Source: Methanomassiliicoccaceae archaeon UBA404
Lineage (GTDB): Archaea > Thermoplasmatota > Thermoplasmata > Methanomassiliicoccales > Methanomethylophilaceae
Direction of reading: 5' to 3'
DNA: 23,687 nucleotides
Assembly (NCBI GenBank): GCA_002498605.1
Contig: DAHY01000031.1
Coordinates: 20,673-44,359, forward strand
The notes under the pieces were generated by a model. That model was given only the letters and a program-made list of their open reading frames with translations. It was not told the origin of the DNA and did not search any database. Below are positions 8,390 through 15,673 of this stretch, one piece after another (the first letter of the stretch is position 1; each line of letters starts with the position of its first letter). A program made the position numbers and the translations under genes.

Positions 8390-8397
8390 ATTATATG
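8390..8397 (-). promoter_or_regulatory. TATA box for the nitrite/sulfite reductase gene
   Basis: Minus-strand CATATAAT predicts a transcript start near 8368, giving a leader of about 37 nt with a GGGGG ribosome-binding motif before ATG 8331. It decides the start codon, because the upstream ATG (8391) lies inside the box. Confidence 0.5.
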
Positions 8398-8491
8398 GTC
8401 TTTTCATGATTAAAAACAATAAGTCGGTATGTTACTTCGATATGAACTTATACCGTCAGAACGTAATCCGTCACAGACAGTAAGATGGTAG

Positions 8492-8559
8492 GACTGTTTG
8501 GATTTTAATGAAAAATTATATAACAGTCTAGCCAATAATGTGCTAAGTCCAACGGACTG
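8492..8559 (+). promoter_or_regulatory. psmB promoter: TATA box with flanking inverted half-sites and a 5' leader hairpin
   Basis: TTATATAA (8516-8523) is a strong archaeal TATA box, predicting a start near 8545 and a ~45-nt leader. GACTGTT (8492-8498) and its exact inverse AACAGTC (8522-8528) bracket the box, with centres 30 bp apart. The hexamer GGACTG recurs at 8491-8496 and 8554-8559. The leader opens with AGTCC-AAC-GGACT (8546-8558), a perfect 5-bp stem at the 5' end of the RNA. A GAGGT ribosome-binding site (8580-8584) precedes ATG 8591. Further upstream, CGGTAT and ATACCG near 8426-8455 form another inverted pair. The 259-bp gap 8332-8590 holds only the two divergent promoters. Confidence 0.5.
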
Positions 8560-8590
8560 ATTCTTATTGTTCAATATATGAGGTAAATAA

Positions 8591-9226
8591 ATGTCAGGTG
8601 AAGAAACTTTTAAAACAGGTACCACCACCATCGGCCTGAAACTGAAGGACGGTATTATACTGGCCACCGATCAGAGAGCTACAGCAGGCAACATGATTGC
8701 CAACAAAGATGTCAGAAAGGTTTACCCTCTGGCGGACAACATCGGCATGACCATTGCCGGTTCTGTGGGCGATGCTCAGTTAATGGTCAGGTACATGACG
8801 GGTGAAATTGCTCTGTTCAGAATGAAGAAGGGCATGCCTATTTCCGTTAAAGCCGCAGCAACCTTAGTTTCCAATGCCATAAGACAGGGCTTCTACCTCG
8901 GCCTTATTGTCGGCGGATACGATTCCACCGGCGGACACATCTACACCGTTGACGGGGCCGGAGGATGCCTTGAAGACAACTATATGTCCGTAGGATCCGG
9001 TTCTGTATTCGCTCTCGGATCTTTGGAATCCACCTACAAAGAAGGCATGACAAAGAACCAGGGCATCGATGCCGCGATTACCGCTCTTAACTCTTCCAGA
9101 AGGAGAGACGCGTACAGCGGCGACGGTTTCATGGTGGCATTCATCGGAGATGAGGGGTACCAGGAAATTCCGCAGGAAGACCTAAAGAAACGCTGCGAAA
9201 AGCTTGGATTCCTTTATCCCAACTGA
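8591..9226 (+). CDS. psmB: 20S proteasome beta subunit
   Basis: A 211-residue catalytic beta subunit of the archaeal 20S proteasome, a threonine protease in the cytoplasm that degrades unfolded proteins fed by PAN or other AAA unfoldases. The sequence MSGEETFKTG-TTTIGLKLKDG shows a 10-residue propeptide ending in Gly10. Autocleavage would expose Thr11 as the N-terminal nucleophile. Downstream are the conserved GIILATDQRATAGNMI segment (with the Asp and Lys partners: ATDQRAT and the lysine in ANKDVRKV), GSVGDAQ, and SVGSGSVFALG. Length and motifs are normal. The alpha subunit is not in the window. A GAGGT ribosome-binding site and a strong promoter with inverted half-sites precede it. T-rich stretches after the stop suggest it is transcribed separately from fttA. 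Confidence 0.97.
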   Translation: MSGEETFKTGTTTIGLKLKDGIILATDQRATAGNMIANKDVRKVYPLADNIGMTIAGSVGDAQLMVRYMTGEIALFRMKKGMPISVKAAATLVSNAIRQGFYLGLIVGGYDSTGGHIYTVDGAGGCLEDNYMSVGSGSVFALGSLESTYKEGMTKNQGIDAAITALNSSRRRDAYSGDGFMVAFIGDEGYQEIPQEDLKKRCEKLGFLYPN

Positions 9227-9231
9227 AACTA

Positions 9232-9251
9232 TTTTTCAAACCATTATTTTT
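9232..9251 (+). terminator. T-tract terminator after psmB
   Basis: Two TTTTT runs (9232-9236 and 9247-9251) follow the psmB stop within 25 nt, as in archaeal U-tract terminators. The second run with its AAC could also serve as the TATA element for the FttA gene, whose start lies 44 nt further on. Confidence 0.4.
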
Positions 9252-9294
9252 AACAATTTATGACATGTTTTAATGTCACCTTGGTAGGATTTGA

Positions 9295-11199
9295 ATGAAT
9301 GCAGACAAGCTGTTTGATAACCTAAGGGAAGAAGTAAGGAGGCTTGCCCCCGAATCTCTTGAAATATCTTCGATAGATTTTGAAGGCCCGATAGTCGTTA
9401 TTTACACAAAAGAGTACGACAAAGTATCGGGAGATAACAAAGTCGCAAGAGACATGGCACAGGGACTCCACAAAAGAGTCGATATCAGACCCGACCCTTC
9501 CACATTGGGGGATCCCGACGAGGTTGAGAAAAAACTCAGAGAACTCATTCCCGAAGAAGCGGGGATATTCGACATATTCTTTAACGACGACACGGGAGAA
9601 GTTATTGTTGAAGCGATAAAACCCGATGTCGTAAAAGGCAGCGAAGGCTCGTTGATTCTGAATCTTAAACAGGAAACCGGTTGGAACGTCAAGGTAATGC
9701 GCACCCCTCCGATTCCTTCCAAAACCGTGGCGGATGTACGCGGTTATCTCAGAAATTACAAAGATGAAAGACATGAGATGCTCCGAAGAGTCGCCCGCAG
9801 ACTTGCCCGCCCCACTCTGGGCGGGGAACAGTGGGTAAGAATGACGACCTTAGGGGGATTCCGGCAGGTCGGACGTTCCGCCACTCTGCTGATGACCAGG
9901 GAAAGTAAAATTCTCATAGACTGCGGATTGGATCCCGGCAGCGACGACACGCCGTATTTCGCAATACCGGAAATACAGCCGCTGAGCGAAATAGACGCCG
10001 TTGTTTTGACACACGCCCACTTGGATCACTGCGGAACTCTCCCTGCACTGTTCAAATACGGTTACGAAGGACCCGTATATTGCACCGCACCCACCAGAGA
10101 CCTGATGGCTCTGCTTCAGTTGGATAATATAAAACTCGGTTTCGGAGAAGCAAAGAAAAACCTCTACGAAGCGAAGGACGTGCGTAAGGAAATTATGCAC
10201 ACGATTACGCTGAAGTATAACGAAACCACGGATATTGCTCCGGACGTGCGCCTTACAATGTATAACGCGGGTCATATTCTGGGTTCGTCGATAGCTCATT
10301 TCCATATCGGAGACGGTCTCCACAATGTCGCGTTCAGCGGAGATTCGAAGTTCGAAAAAACCTGGCTGTTCAATCCTGCACACAATAAATTCCCCAGATT
10401 GGAATCTCTTGTGATAGAATCCACGTACGGAGGCAGAAATGATGTTCAGCCTTCCCGAAGCGACGCCAGCGAGGAAATGGGCAGATTGCTGAAACAGGCA
10501 ACCGAAAGCGGCGGAAAGGTGCTGATACCCGTTTTCGCCGTCGGAAGATCCCAGGAAGTTATGCTGGTTATCGAAGAGCTCATGAAAACGGGTAAAATTC
10601 CGAAGCTTAACGTATACCTGGACGGTATGATTTGGGAAGCCACCGCGATTCACACCGCATATCCGGAATTCCTTAACACTCAGCTCAGAACTAAAATATT
10701 CCAGCAGGATGAAAATCCCTTCCTTTCGCCCATATTCAAACGGGTGGAAACCCCGAGTATGCGCGAAGAAATCTGTCATTCTCCCGACCCCTGTATCGTA
10801 TTGGCCACAAGCGGTATGATGTCCGGCGGACCGGTAATGGAATATTTCAGAGAATGGGCGGACGACGAGAAAAACTGGTTGCTGTTCGTAGGTTACCAGA
10901 GCGAAGGAAGCATCGGCCGTACGATTCAGAGGGGGCGTAATGAAATAACCCTCAACAACAGAGGAAAATCAATCAATCTGAAAATCAGGATGCAGCGTGA
11001 AACCGTTGACGGTTTCTCCGGTCACTCCGACAGAAAGCAGTTGATGAAATTTATCTCTACGATGGAACCCCGTCCGGATAAGATTATAATAGGTCACGGC
11101 GAAGATCGCAAATGTTCGGATCTGGCATCGTCTCTGTACAAGAAATTCGGTATTGAAACCAAGGCTCCCCAGAATCTGGAAACCGTAAGACTCAGGTGA
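9295..11199 (+). CDS. fttA: Archaeal transcription termination factor / KH-beta-CASP RNase (FttA, aCPSF1)
   Basis: A 634-residue member of the universally conserved archaeal aCPSF1 group, a metallo-beta-lactamase/beta-CASP nuclease related to eukaryotic CPSF73. It cleaves nascent RNA at U-rich sites and drives transcription termination. Residues 1-~150 form the KH-containing N-terminus. The nuclease motifs are all present: THAHLDHCG (H240, H242, D244, H245), GHILGS (H327), FSGDSK (D350), ESTYGG (E375), then beta-CASP motifs with FSGHSD (H577) and IGHGE (H601). Length is typical. A GGTAGG motif lies 6 nt before ATG 9295. Its substrate, T-rich 3' ends, is visible after several genes in this window. 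It is followed convergently by rubrerythrin. Confidence 0.97.
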   Translation: MNADKLFDNLREEVRRLAPESLEISSIDFEGPIVVIYTKEYDKVSGDNKVARDMAQGLHKRVDIRPDPSTLGDPDEVEKKLRELIPEEAGIFDIFFNDDTGEVIVEAIKPDVVKGSEGSLILNLKQETGWNVKVMRTPPIPSKTVADVRGYLRNYKDERHEMLRRVARRLARPTLGGEQWVRMTTLGGFRQVGRSATLLMTRESKILIDCGLDPGSDDTPYFAIPEIQPLSEIDAVVLTHAHLDHCGTLPALFKYGYEGPVYCTAPTRDLMALLQLDNIKLGFGEAKKNLYEAKDVRKEIMHTITLKYNETTDIAPDVRLTMYNAGHILGSSIAHFHIGDGLHNVAFSGDSKFEKTWLFNPAHNKFPRLESLVIESTYGGRNDVQPSRSDASEEMGRLLKQATESGGKVLIPVFAVGRSQEVMLVIEELMKTGKIPKLNVYLDGMIWEATAIHTAYPEFLNTQLRTKIFQQDENPFLSPIFKRVETPSMREEICHSPDPCIVLATSGMMSGGPVMEYFREWADDEKNWLLFVGYQSEGSIGRTIQRGRNEITLNNRGKSINLKIRMQRETVDGFSGHSDRKQLMKFISTMEPRPDKIIIGHGEDRKCSDLASSLYKKFGIETKAPQNLETVRLR

Positions 11200-11204
11200 T
11201 TTAG

Positions 11205-11223
11205 GAAAAAACCCCAAAAGGGT
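11205..11223 (-). terminator. Hairpin plus T-run terminator for rubrerythrin
   Basis: On the minus strand ACCC-TTTT-GGGGT is followed by TTTTTT. A second inverted pair (GGTAAG 11221-11226 with CTTACC 11243-11248) lies just before it and overlaps the stop codon. On the plus strand there is no T-run, so this serves rubrerythrin rather than fttA. Confidence 0.5.
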
Positions 11224-11243
11224 AAGAAGTTTCTGAGCCGGGC

Positions 11244-11783
11244 TTACCAGTTGGTAGCTCTGAGCTCGAAGTACTTCTGGGGGTGCTTGCAGGCAGGACA
11301 CTCGAGAGGCGCTTCTTTGCCCACGTGTATGTGACCGCAGTTACCGCATTTCCACATCACGGCCTCGCCTTTCCTGAAAACAACGCCTTCTTTGATGTTC
11401 TTGAGAAGAGCCAGATATCTTTCTTCGTGATTTTTCTCGACTTTGCCTACATTCTCGAAAAGAGTGGCGATTTCATCGAATCCTTCCTCGCGGGCAATTT
11501 TTGCAAATGCAGGGTACATCTCGCTCCACTCGTAGTTTTCGCCTTCGGCGGCATCTTCGAGATTGGAGGTGGTGTCGCGTATTGCTCCGCCGCAAAGTTC
11601 CTTGAACCAGAGTTTTGCATGCTCTTTTTCGTTATCGGCTGTCTCAAGGAATATGTTGGCGATTTGTTCGTACCCGTCCTTCCTTGCCTGAGAGGCATAG
11701 TAGGTGTACTTGTTTCTAGCCATACTCTCGCCCGCAAATGCGGTATTGAGATTCTCTTCAGTTTTGGATCCTTTAAGTTCCAT
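11244..11783 (-). CDS. rbr: Rubrerythrin
   Basis: A complete 179-residue rubrerythrin, a cytoplasmic non-heme di-iron peroxidase that reduces hydrogen peroxide to water in anaerobes using electrons from rubredoxin or ferredoxin. The ferritin-like four-helix domain supplies E19 (AGES), the E52-x-x-H55 pair (EKEH), E97 or a neighbouring glutamate, and E116-x-x-H119 (EKNH). The C-terminal rubredoxin-like domain carries C146/C149 (CGNC) and C162/C165 (CPAC). AGGTAG lies 5 nt before the ATG, with a TATA-like CATAATTAA about 35 nt upstream. It supports an oxygen-sensitive anaerobic host, together with the peroxiredoxin at 17342. Confidence 0.97.
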   Translation of the reverse strand: MELKGSKTEENLNTAFAGESMARNKYTYYASQARKDGYEQIANIFLETADNEKEHAKLWFKELCGGAIRDTTSNLEDAAEGENYEWSEMYPAFAKIAREEGFDEIATLFENVGKVEKNHEERYLALLKNIKEGVVFRKGEAVMWKCGNCGHIHVGKEAPLECPACKHPQKYFELRATNW

Positions 11784-11814
11784 ATTTTCTACCTATTCAA
11801 CTAAGAAGTACTTG

Positions 11815-11823
11815 TTAATTATG
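11815..11823 (-). promoter_or_regulatory. TATA box for rubrerythrin
   Basis: Minus-strand CATAATTAA predicts a start near 11795, leaving a leader of about 12 nt that contains the AGGTAG ribosome-binding motif (11789-11794). Confidence 0.4.
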
Positions 11824-11862
11824 TACTTTCCTAAAGAAAAAATCCTTAATGACGGAAATTTA

Positions 11863-12489
11863 TTAACGTTTCTTGGGGCGGTGGGAAAATCCTTTCTTTA
11901 AATTTCCGTCCTTGTCGAAATGGTATTTCAAAAGTTTCGTAAGATTCTTCTGCGCAGAATAATTCTCGGGATCCAACTGAATTATGATTTCCAATTCTTT
12001 CTTTGCTTTGACATATTCCCTGAGATCGTTCAAAAGTACCGCGGTATAGTTGATTCTGTGATCGACGTCATTGGGTTCAAGTTCGATTGCCTTAAGAAAA
12101 TATTCCGCGGATTTTCTGAAATCAAGCATTTGCATTCTGAGAAATCTTCCGTATGCGCTGCACACTTCGGCAGAAGGTTCATTATCAACTATGCGTTGAA
12201 AAATTTCATCGGTTTCTTTGTTATATTTTTTATATGAACTTAATGCGGTGGCTTTGGCTTTCAGACATTCGAAATTTTCCGGATCTCTTTCCAAAACGGC
12301 ATCCAATTGAAAAATACCGAAGTCGAACTCATTAAGGCTATAAATGTAGATATTGGCAAGAAGAATACGGGCCTTATGGTTTTCCGGATCCCTTGCGAGA
12401 TAATTTTCCAACGTCTTTGCGGCGCCTGCCGGATTACCGCCGCTGTTTTGACGTTTTGCCCTTTCCATAGCCTCAAAGGCAGAGTCCAT
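11863..12489 (-). CDS. Tetratricopeptide-repeat (TPR) protein
   Basis: A 208-residue all-helical protein made almost entirely of TPR-like repeats. Repeat signatures include NPAGAAKTLENYLARDPEN, SAEYFLKAIELEPND and KKELEIIIQLDPEN, spaced about 34-37 residues and ending in the typical D/EP-EN turn. TPR domains bind peptides and scaffold complexes; no enzymatic domain, signal peptide or membrane segment is seen. The C-terminus is basic (KKGFSHRPKKR). ATG 12489 or the adjacent ATG 12492 is preferred over ATG 12546, because a TATA box (12515-12523) sits about 30 nt before them and inside the longer version. It is divergent from the deoxyribosyltransferase at 12564. The specific role is unknown. 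Confidence 0.8.
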   Translation of the reverse strand: MDSAFEAMERAKRQNSGGNPAGAAKTLENYLARDPENHKARILLANIYIYSLNEFDFGIFQLDAVLERDPENFECLKAKATALSSYKKYNKETDEIFQRIVDNEPSAEVCSAYGRFLRMQMLDFRKSAEYFLKAIELEPNDVDHRINYTAVLLNDLREYVKAKKELEIIIQLDPENYSAQKNLTKLLKYHFDKDGNLKKGFSHRPKKR

Positions 12490-12514
12490 CATGACCCATG
12501 TTATGCGAGACTGC

Positions 12515-12523
12515 GTTATAATC
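12515..12523 (-). promoter_or_regulatory. TATA box in the TPR / deoxyribosyltransferase divergent gap
   Basis: Minus-strand ATTATAAC begins 30-33 nt before the ATGs at 12492 and 12489, which fits a leaderless TPR transcript and decides that start. The same TTATAAT read on the plus strand would place a start near 12546, about 18 nt before ATG 12564, so one element may serve both directions. Confidence 0.45.
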
Positions 12524-12563
12524 CTTAAGGAACATTTTTCAGTCATACCGATGATTCGATATC

Positions 12564-13007
12564 ATGCCTTTGAAAGTTTACCTGGCGGCTCCTTTGTTCT
12601 GCGAAGCCGAATTGGATTACAATAAAAAATTGGCCGATAAACTGGAAAATGAAGGATTTGACGTTCTTCTTCCTCAGGAACTGGAAACCGGCGTTGCCGA
12701 TTTGGTGAGAGCACGGCCGGAAGACGCTTACAAAGAAGTTTTTAAGATGGATTTGGAAGCCCTGATGTCATGTGACATATTGGTAATGGTGATGGACGGC
12801 AGGGTTCCGGACGAGGGGGCCTGCGTTGAATTGGGGGTGGCTTACGCCTCCGGCATAGAGTGCTTCGGAATAAAAACCGATATCCGCTCTTCAGAATACG
12901 GCACGGATAATTTCATGATTACCGGGGCGTTGAAAGGAAGAGTTTTCGACAATATCAAAGATTTATGCGAATCCGTAAGAAACGCTGCGATAAAATCCAA
13001 CGATTAA
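12564..13007 (+). CDS. Nucleoside 2-deoxyribosyltransferase family protein
   Basis: A 147-residue protein of the nucleoside 2-deoxyribosyltransferase family (Rossmann-like, PF05014 type), which cleaves or exchanges the base of deoxynucleosides or deoxynucleotides. The N-terminal KVYLAAPLF strand-loop forms the substrate pocket. The signature DGRVPDEGACVELGVAYASG spans residues 78-97 and supplies D78, D83 and the likely nucleophile E89. Family members include true transferases and hydrolases acting on dNMPs (DNPH1/RCL-like), and sequence alone cannot separate them. The protein is cytoplasmic with no extra domain. A DUF2188 gene follows 25 nt later on the same strand, probably in one transcript. 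No clear Shine-Dalgarno precedes the ATG. A nucleotide-salvage or clean-up role is inferred. Confidence 0.88.
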   Translation: MPLKVYLAAPLFCEAELDYNKKLADKLENEGFDVLLPQELETGVADLVRARPEDAYKEVFKMDLEALMSCDILVMVMDGRVPDEGACVELGVAYASGIECFGIKTDIRSSEYGTDNFMITGALKGRVFDNIKDLCESVRNAAIKSND

Positions 13008-13032
13008 ATATTCAAAAATCGATATATCCGGC

Positions 13033-13269
13033 ATGGCCAAAGAAAGCAAAACAAAAAGTGATTCCAAACCGGAATCCAAGGTGTACAGAGTGACTCCGGA
13101 CAAAGAGCGCAACAAATGGAGGGTCAAAGCCGACGGGGCCGACCGAGCCATAGGGTATTATAACACAAAAGCCGAAGCCGTAAAAAAAGCCGAAGAGCTG
13201 AAGAACAAGAACAAAAACGCCCGATTATCGATTCATAAAAAAGACGGAAAGATCCAGGATAACAGATAA
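13033..13269 (+). CDS. Small basic DUF2188-type protein
   Basis: A 78-residue, lysine-rich protein. The core VYRVTPDKERNKWRVKADGA, then YYNTKAEAVKKAEELKNK and RLSIHKKDGKIQDNR, matches the DUF2188 pattern: a W-x-V-K strand, an A-A helix carrying AxxxAxxL, and a terminal IHxxDGxIxD strand. The N-terminus is a disordered Ser/Lys/Glu tail. No function is established for the family; a nucleic-acid association is a guess from the charge. It lies 25 nt after the deoxyribosyltransferase and is convergent with the membrane protein, with a hairpin over its stop codon. Confidence 0.8.
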   Translation: MAKESKTKSDSKPESKVYRVTPDKERNKWRVKADGADRAIGYYNTKAEAVKKAEELKNKNKNARLSIHKKDGKIQDNR

Positions 13270-13285
13270 GCCGTCACATCGGCTT
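13268..13285. terminator. Hairpin between convergent genes
   Basis: AAGCCG-TCACAT-CGGCTT forms a perfect 6-bp stem with a 6-nt loop. It covers the DUF2188 stop codon and the last codons of the membrane protein gene. Being symmetric it could act for both strands, though no long T-run follows on either. Confidence 0.35.
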
Positions 13286-14404
13286 CTTGGACTCTCTTAT
13301 AATTTTTTCTTCCATTGCCTGTTTTTCCCTGTCGAAACTTTCAATCATTCCGTTTTTAAAACGGCGATAGAATGAATTCACATACATGAATGAATAAAGA
13401 GCGGATATCACAACTATGAATGCAAGATAACTTGCATAAATAATAAACACTTTTGCAAGATCCATTTTAAGATAAGCCAGCATCATGAATAACAGAAGGA
13501 AAAACATCACCACCACTGCACTTGTGGTAAGTCTTCTTCTCATTCCCTTCCATAAGTACACATCTCTCGGAGCATCGGATTTTGCTTTTACGCCTATGCA
13601 TCTTACGATGTGCCAGGGTACGATCAATGCCGCAATGAACAACGACAGGAACACAGAAACCATCAACATGACTTCTATCGGCATTTCATTCACAAAATAA
13701 GGACTCAGGAAGATGAAGGAGCATATTGCAAGTCCGGAAACAATGATACCGGACATCATTTCATAAAATACTCTTACGTTGAATTTTTCATCATCGGCTT
13801 CAGGTTCAAGAACCACGTCGTGAATGTCCAAAACCTCGGGAATATCGAATAGCCAGTTTGATACTTTTATAACCAATTTATTCGGATTGTTTTTAATCGG
13901 CCCAATGAGAATTTTAGAAAAGTATTTTCTGAAATAAGCGGAAATAACCGAAGAAACAGCGGCTGCAACGGTAATGATTGTGAGTTCTATTACATAGCAA
14001 CCCATAAGCAGCGTGCCGAAGTTTACCTCGCCCCCCTTGAAAAACAGATAAAATTGACTGATAAAAGCGGTCGGTGAAAAATCGACCCCGTGCCTGTAAA
14101 ACATGATACCCGAGAATATTATCGGACCCAGAATCAGCACGGGTACGAAGTAACGGTATTTTACCACGGGCTTATCGATAAAAAATAAACAGATGATGCC
14201 GAGGATGACAAATCCAGAAACAAAACCGATACAGATGTTATAAAGAATTTCGTGAATTTCACTGATGGAATTAACGACACTGAATGCTGCAACAAGGATC
14301 AGACAGAAAACAATCACCAACGGAAAGTACCTGACAATGAATGCATCAAGCCTTTTGTGCCTGGGATTTTCATCACCGATTGTTTCGTTCGATTCCCTCA
14401 TCAT
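13274..14404 (-). CDS. Multi-pass membrane protein, unknown function
   Basis: I do not recognise this 376-residue protein. It has about eight hydrophobic helices: residues ~25-48, 53-76, 84-104, 128-156, 216-240, 243-265, 293-315 and 318-343. Between helices 4 and 5 is a ~60-residue cytoplasmic loop with a conserved-looking segment (IPEVLDIHDVVLEPEADDEKF). Both ends are hydrophilic and charged, with a basic, helix-prone C-terminal tail. No transporter signature, ATP-binding motif or catalytic cluster stands out. ATG 14404 or 14401 are both possible; a weak TATA-like AATATTTG lies about 29 nt upstream. It is divergent from HMG-CoA reductase and convergent with the DUF2188 gene, leaving it a lone transcription unit. 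Confidence 0.85.
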   Translation of the reverse strand: MMRESNETIGDENPRHKRLDAFIVRYFPLVIVFCLILVAAFSVVNSISEIHEILYNICIGFVSGFVILGIICLFFIDKPVVKYRYFVPVLILGPIIFSGIMFYRHGVDFSPTAFISQFYLFFKGGEVNFGTLLMGCYVIELTIITVAAAVSSVISAYFRKYFSKILIGPIKNNPNKLVIKVSNWLFDIPEVLDIHDVVLEPEADDEKFNVRVFYEMMSGIIVSGLAICSFIFLSPYFVNEMPIEVMLMVSVFLSLFIAALIVPWHIVRCIGVKAKSDAPRDVYLWKGMRRRLTTSAVVVMFFLLLFMMLAYLKMDLAKVFIIYASYLAFIVVISALYSFMYVNSFYRRFKNGMIESFDREKQAMEEKIIRESKKPM

Positions 14405-14447
14405 ACATGTAAATACAATCTAATATCAAATATTTACGCAAATATCC

Positions 14448-14456
14448 TTATTTATC
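14448..14456 (+). promoter_or_regulatory. TATA box for HMG-CoA reductase
   Basis: TTATTTATC begins 28 nt before ATG 14476, indicating a leaderless transcript; no ribosome-binding motif is seen. The minus-strand promoter of the membrane protein gene must lie in the same 71-bp gap, probably at 14428-14436. Confidence 0.45.
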
Positions 14457-14475
14457 CGTAACAGTTAGCCATAGT

Positions 14476-15630
14476 ATGGCCGACCCTTCAGGACTGAAGT
14501 TAAGAGGTTATTCGCACAGTGACGTTGACGCCCGTCGGGCGGCGGCGGAAGAATTCAGCGGTGCCTCATTGGAATATGTATCAAAATTCTGTTTTAAATC
14601 GGAATCCGCATCCAAGAACATAGAAAATATGATTGGTGCAACACAGATTCCGCTCGGATACGCCGGTCCCGTGACTATAGAAGGCGAATACGCCAAGGGT
14701 AGATTCCTTGTTCCGTTGGCCACAACCGAAGGGGCATTGGTTGCATCCATATCACGAGGCATGTCGGTTGCGGAATCCGGAGGAGGTATCAGAGCCAGGG
14801 TTTTCCGGGACGCGATGACAAGAGCCCCGGTTTTCAAAGTAAAAGATTTGGCTCACTCGGCTGAAGTCATAGATTGGGTTGAAAACAACATGGATCTATT
14901 GGAAAAGGCGGTAAGTGAAACTACCTCTCACGGAAAACTTCTGGAAATTGAACCGTACCCGAACGGCAGAAGTCTGTATCTCAGATTTGCTTTTTCCACC
15001 GGTGATGCAATGGGGATGAATATGGCCACAATTGCCACGGAAGCCGCCTGCAGGGAGATTGAAAAACATACCGGGGCTCAAATGGTATCTGTTTCCGGAA
15101 ATATGTGCAGTGATAAGAAACCTGCCGCAATCAACGTAATCAAGGGAAGAGGAAAAACCGTTGTCGCCGAAGCTTTGATTCCGAAAAAAATTGTTGAAGA
15201 AAGGCTTCACGCGACAGTCGATTCCATCATAGAAATCAATTATCGCAAAAATCTCATGGGCAGTTCCTTGTCCGGAACTTTGGGTGCCAACGCCCATGCC
15301 GCCAACATGGCCGCCGCAGTGTATATCGCCACCGGGCAGGATCCTGCACAGGTCGTAGGTGCCAGTATGACTTTCGTATCCTGCGAAGACGTTGATGGGG
15401 ATCTGTATATTTCAGTAAGAATGCCGGTTGTCGAAGTCGGAACGGTGGGGGGAGGAACATCCTTGCCGTGTCAGGCAGAAGCCTTGAAGATGATCGATTG
15501 TCTCGGCGCCGGAAAAGCGAAAAAGCTTGCCGAAATCGTAGCCTCGACGATACTTGCCGGGGAACTGTCCACGTTGGCCGCTCAGGCCGCGGGTCATCTC
15601 GGCTCCGCTCATTCCGCATTGGGGCGTTGA
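14476..15630 (+). CDS. hmgA: Class I 3-hydroxy-3-methylglutaryl-CoA reductase
   Basis: A 384-residue HMG-CoA reductase that makes mevalonate from HMG-CoA with two NAD(P)H, the committed step toward archaeal isoprenoid ether lipids. Catalytic residues sit in the class I motifs: E85 in LATTEGALVAS, K214 in CSDKKPA, D289 in TGQDPAQ and H374 in AAGHLGSAH. The cofactor motif DAMGMNM (177-183) is present, as is the substrate motif ENMIGATQIPLGYAGPV near residues 50-66. There is no N-terminal membrane domain, so it is a soluble cytoplasmic enzyme as usual in archaea. pheT starts 43 nt after the stop, behind its own TATA-like element. Length and motifs are complete. Confidence 0.97.
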   Translation: MADPSGLKLRGYSHSDVDARRAAAEEFSGASLEYVSKFCFKSESASKNIENMIGATQIPLGYAGPVTIEGEYAKGRFLVPLATTEGALVASISRGMSVAESGGGIRARVFRDAMTRAPVFKVKDLAHSAEVIDWVENNMDLLEKAVSETTSHGKLLEIEPYPNGRSLYLRFAFSTGDAMGMNMATIATEAACREIEKHTGAQMVSVSGNMCSDKKPAAINVIKGRGKTVVAEALIPKKIVEERLHATVDSIIEINYRKNLMGSSLSGTLGANAHAANMAAAVYIATGQDPAQVVGASMTFVSCEDVDGDLYISVRMPVVEVGTVGGGTSLPCQAEALKMIDCLGAGKAKKLAEIVASTILAGELSTLAAQAAGHLGSAHSALGR

Positions 15631-15644
15631 TGTTTGACGAGCCC

Positions 15645-15652
15645 TTTTATAC
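15645..15652 (+). promoter_or_regulatory. TATA box and ribosome-binding site for pheT
   Basis: TTTTATAC begins 29 nt before ATG 15674. GGAG (15665-15668) lies 5 nt before that ATG. Together they favour ATG 15674 over the in-frame GTG at 15668, which overlaps the GGAG. Confidence 0.4.
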
Positions 15653-15673
15653 GAAATTATCAATGGAGTGGAT

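Noticed and set aside
8332..8391. Twenty-residue N-terminal extension of the nitrite/sulfite reductase
   Set aside because: The upstream ATG lies within the TATA box, and the GGGGG ribosome-binding motif serves the ATG at 8331.
8410..8667. Minus-strand 85-codon open frame across the psmB promoter
   Set aside because: It covers the psmB promoter and first codons and shows no protein-like features.
9850..10779. Long minus-strand open frame (309 codons) opposite fttA
   Set aside because: It is antisense to the conserved nuclease motifs of FttA, and its translation matches nothing and has no start signal.
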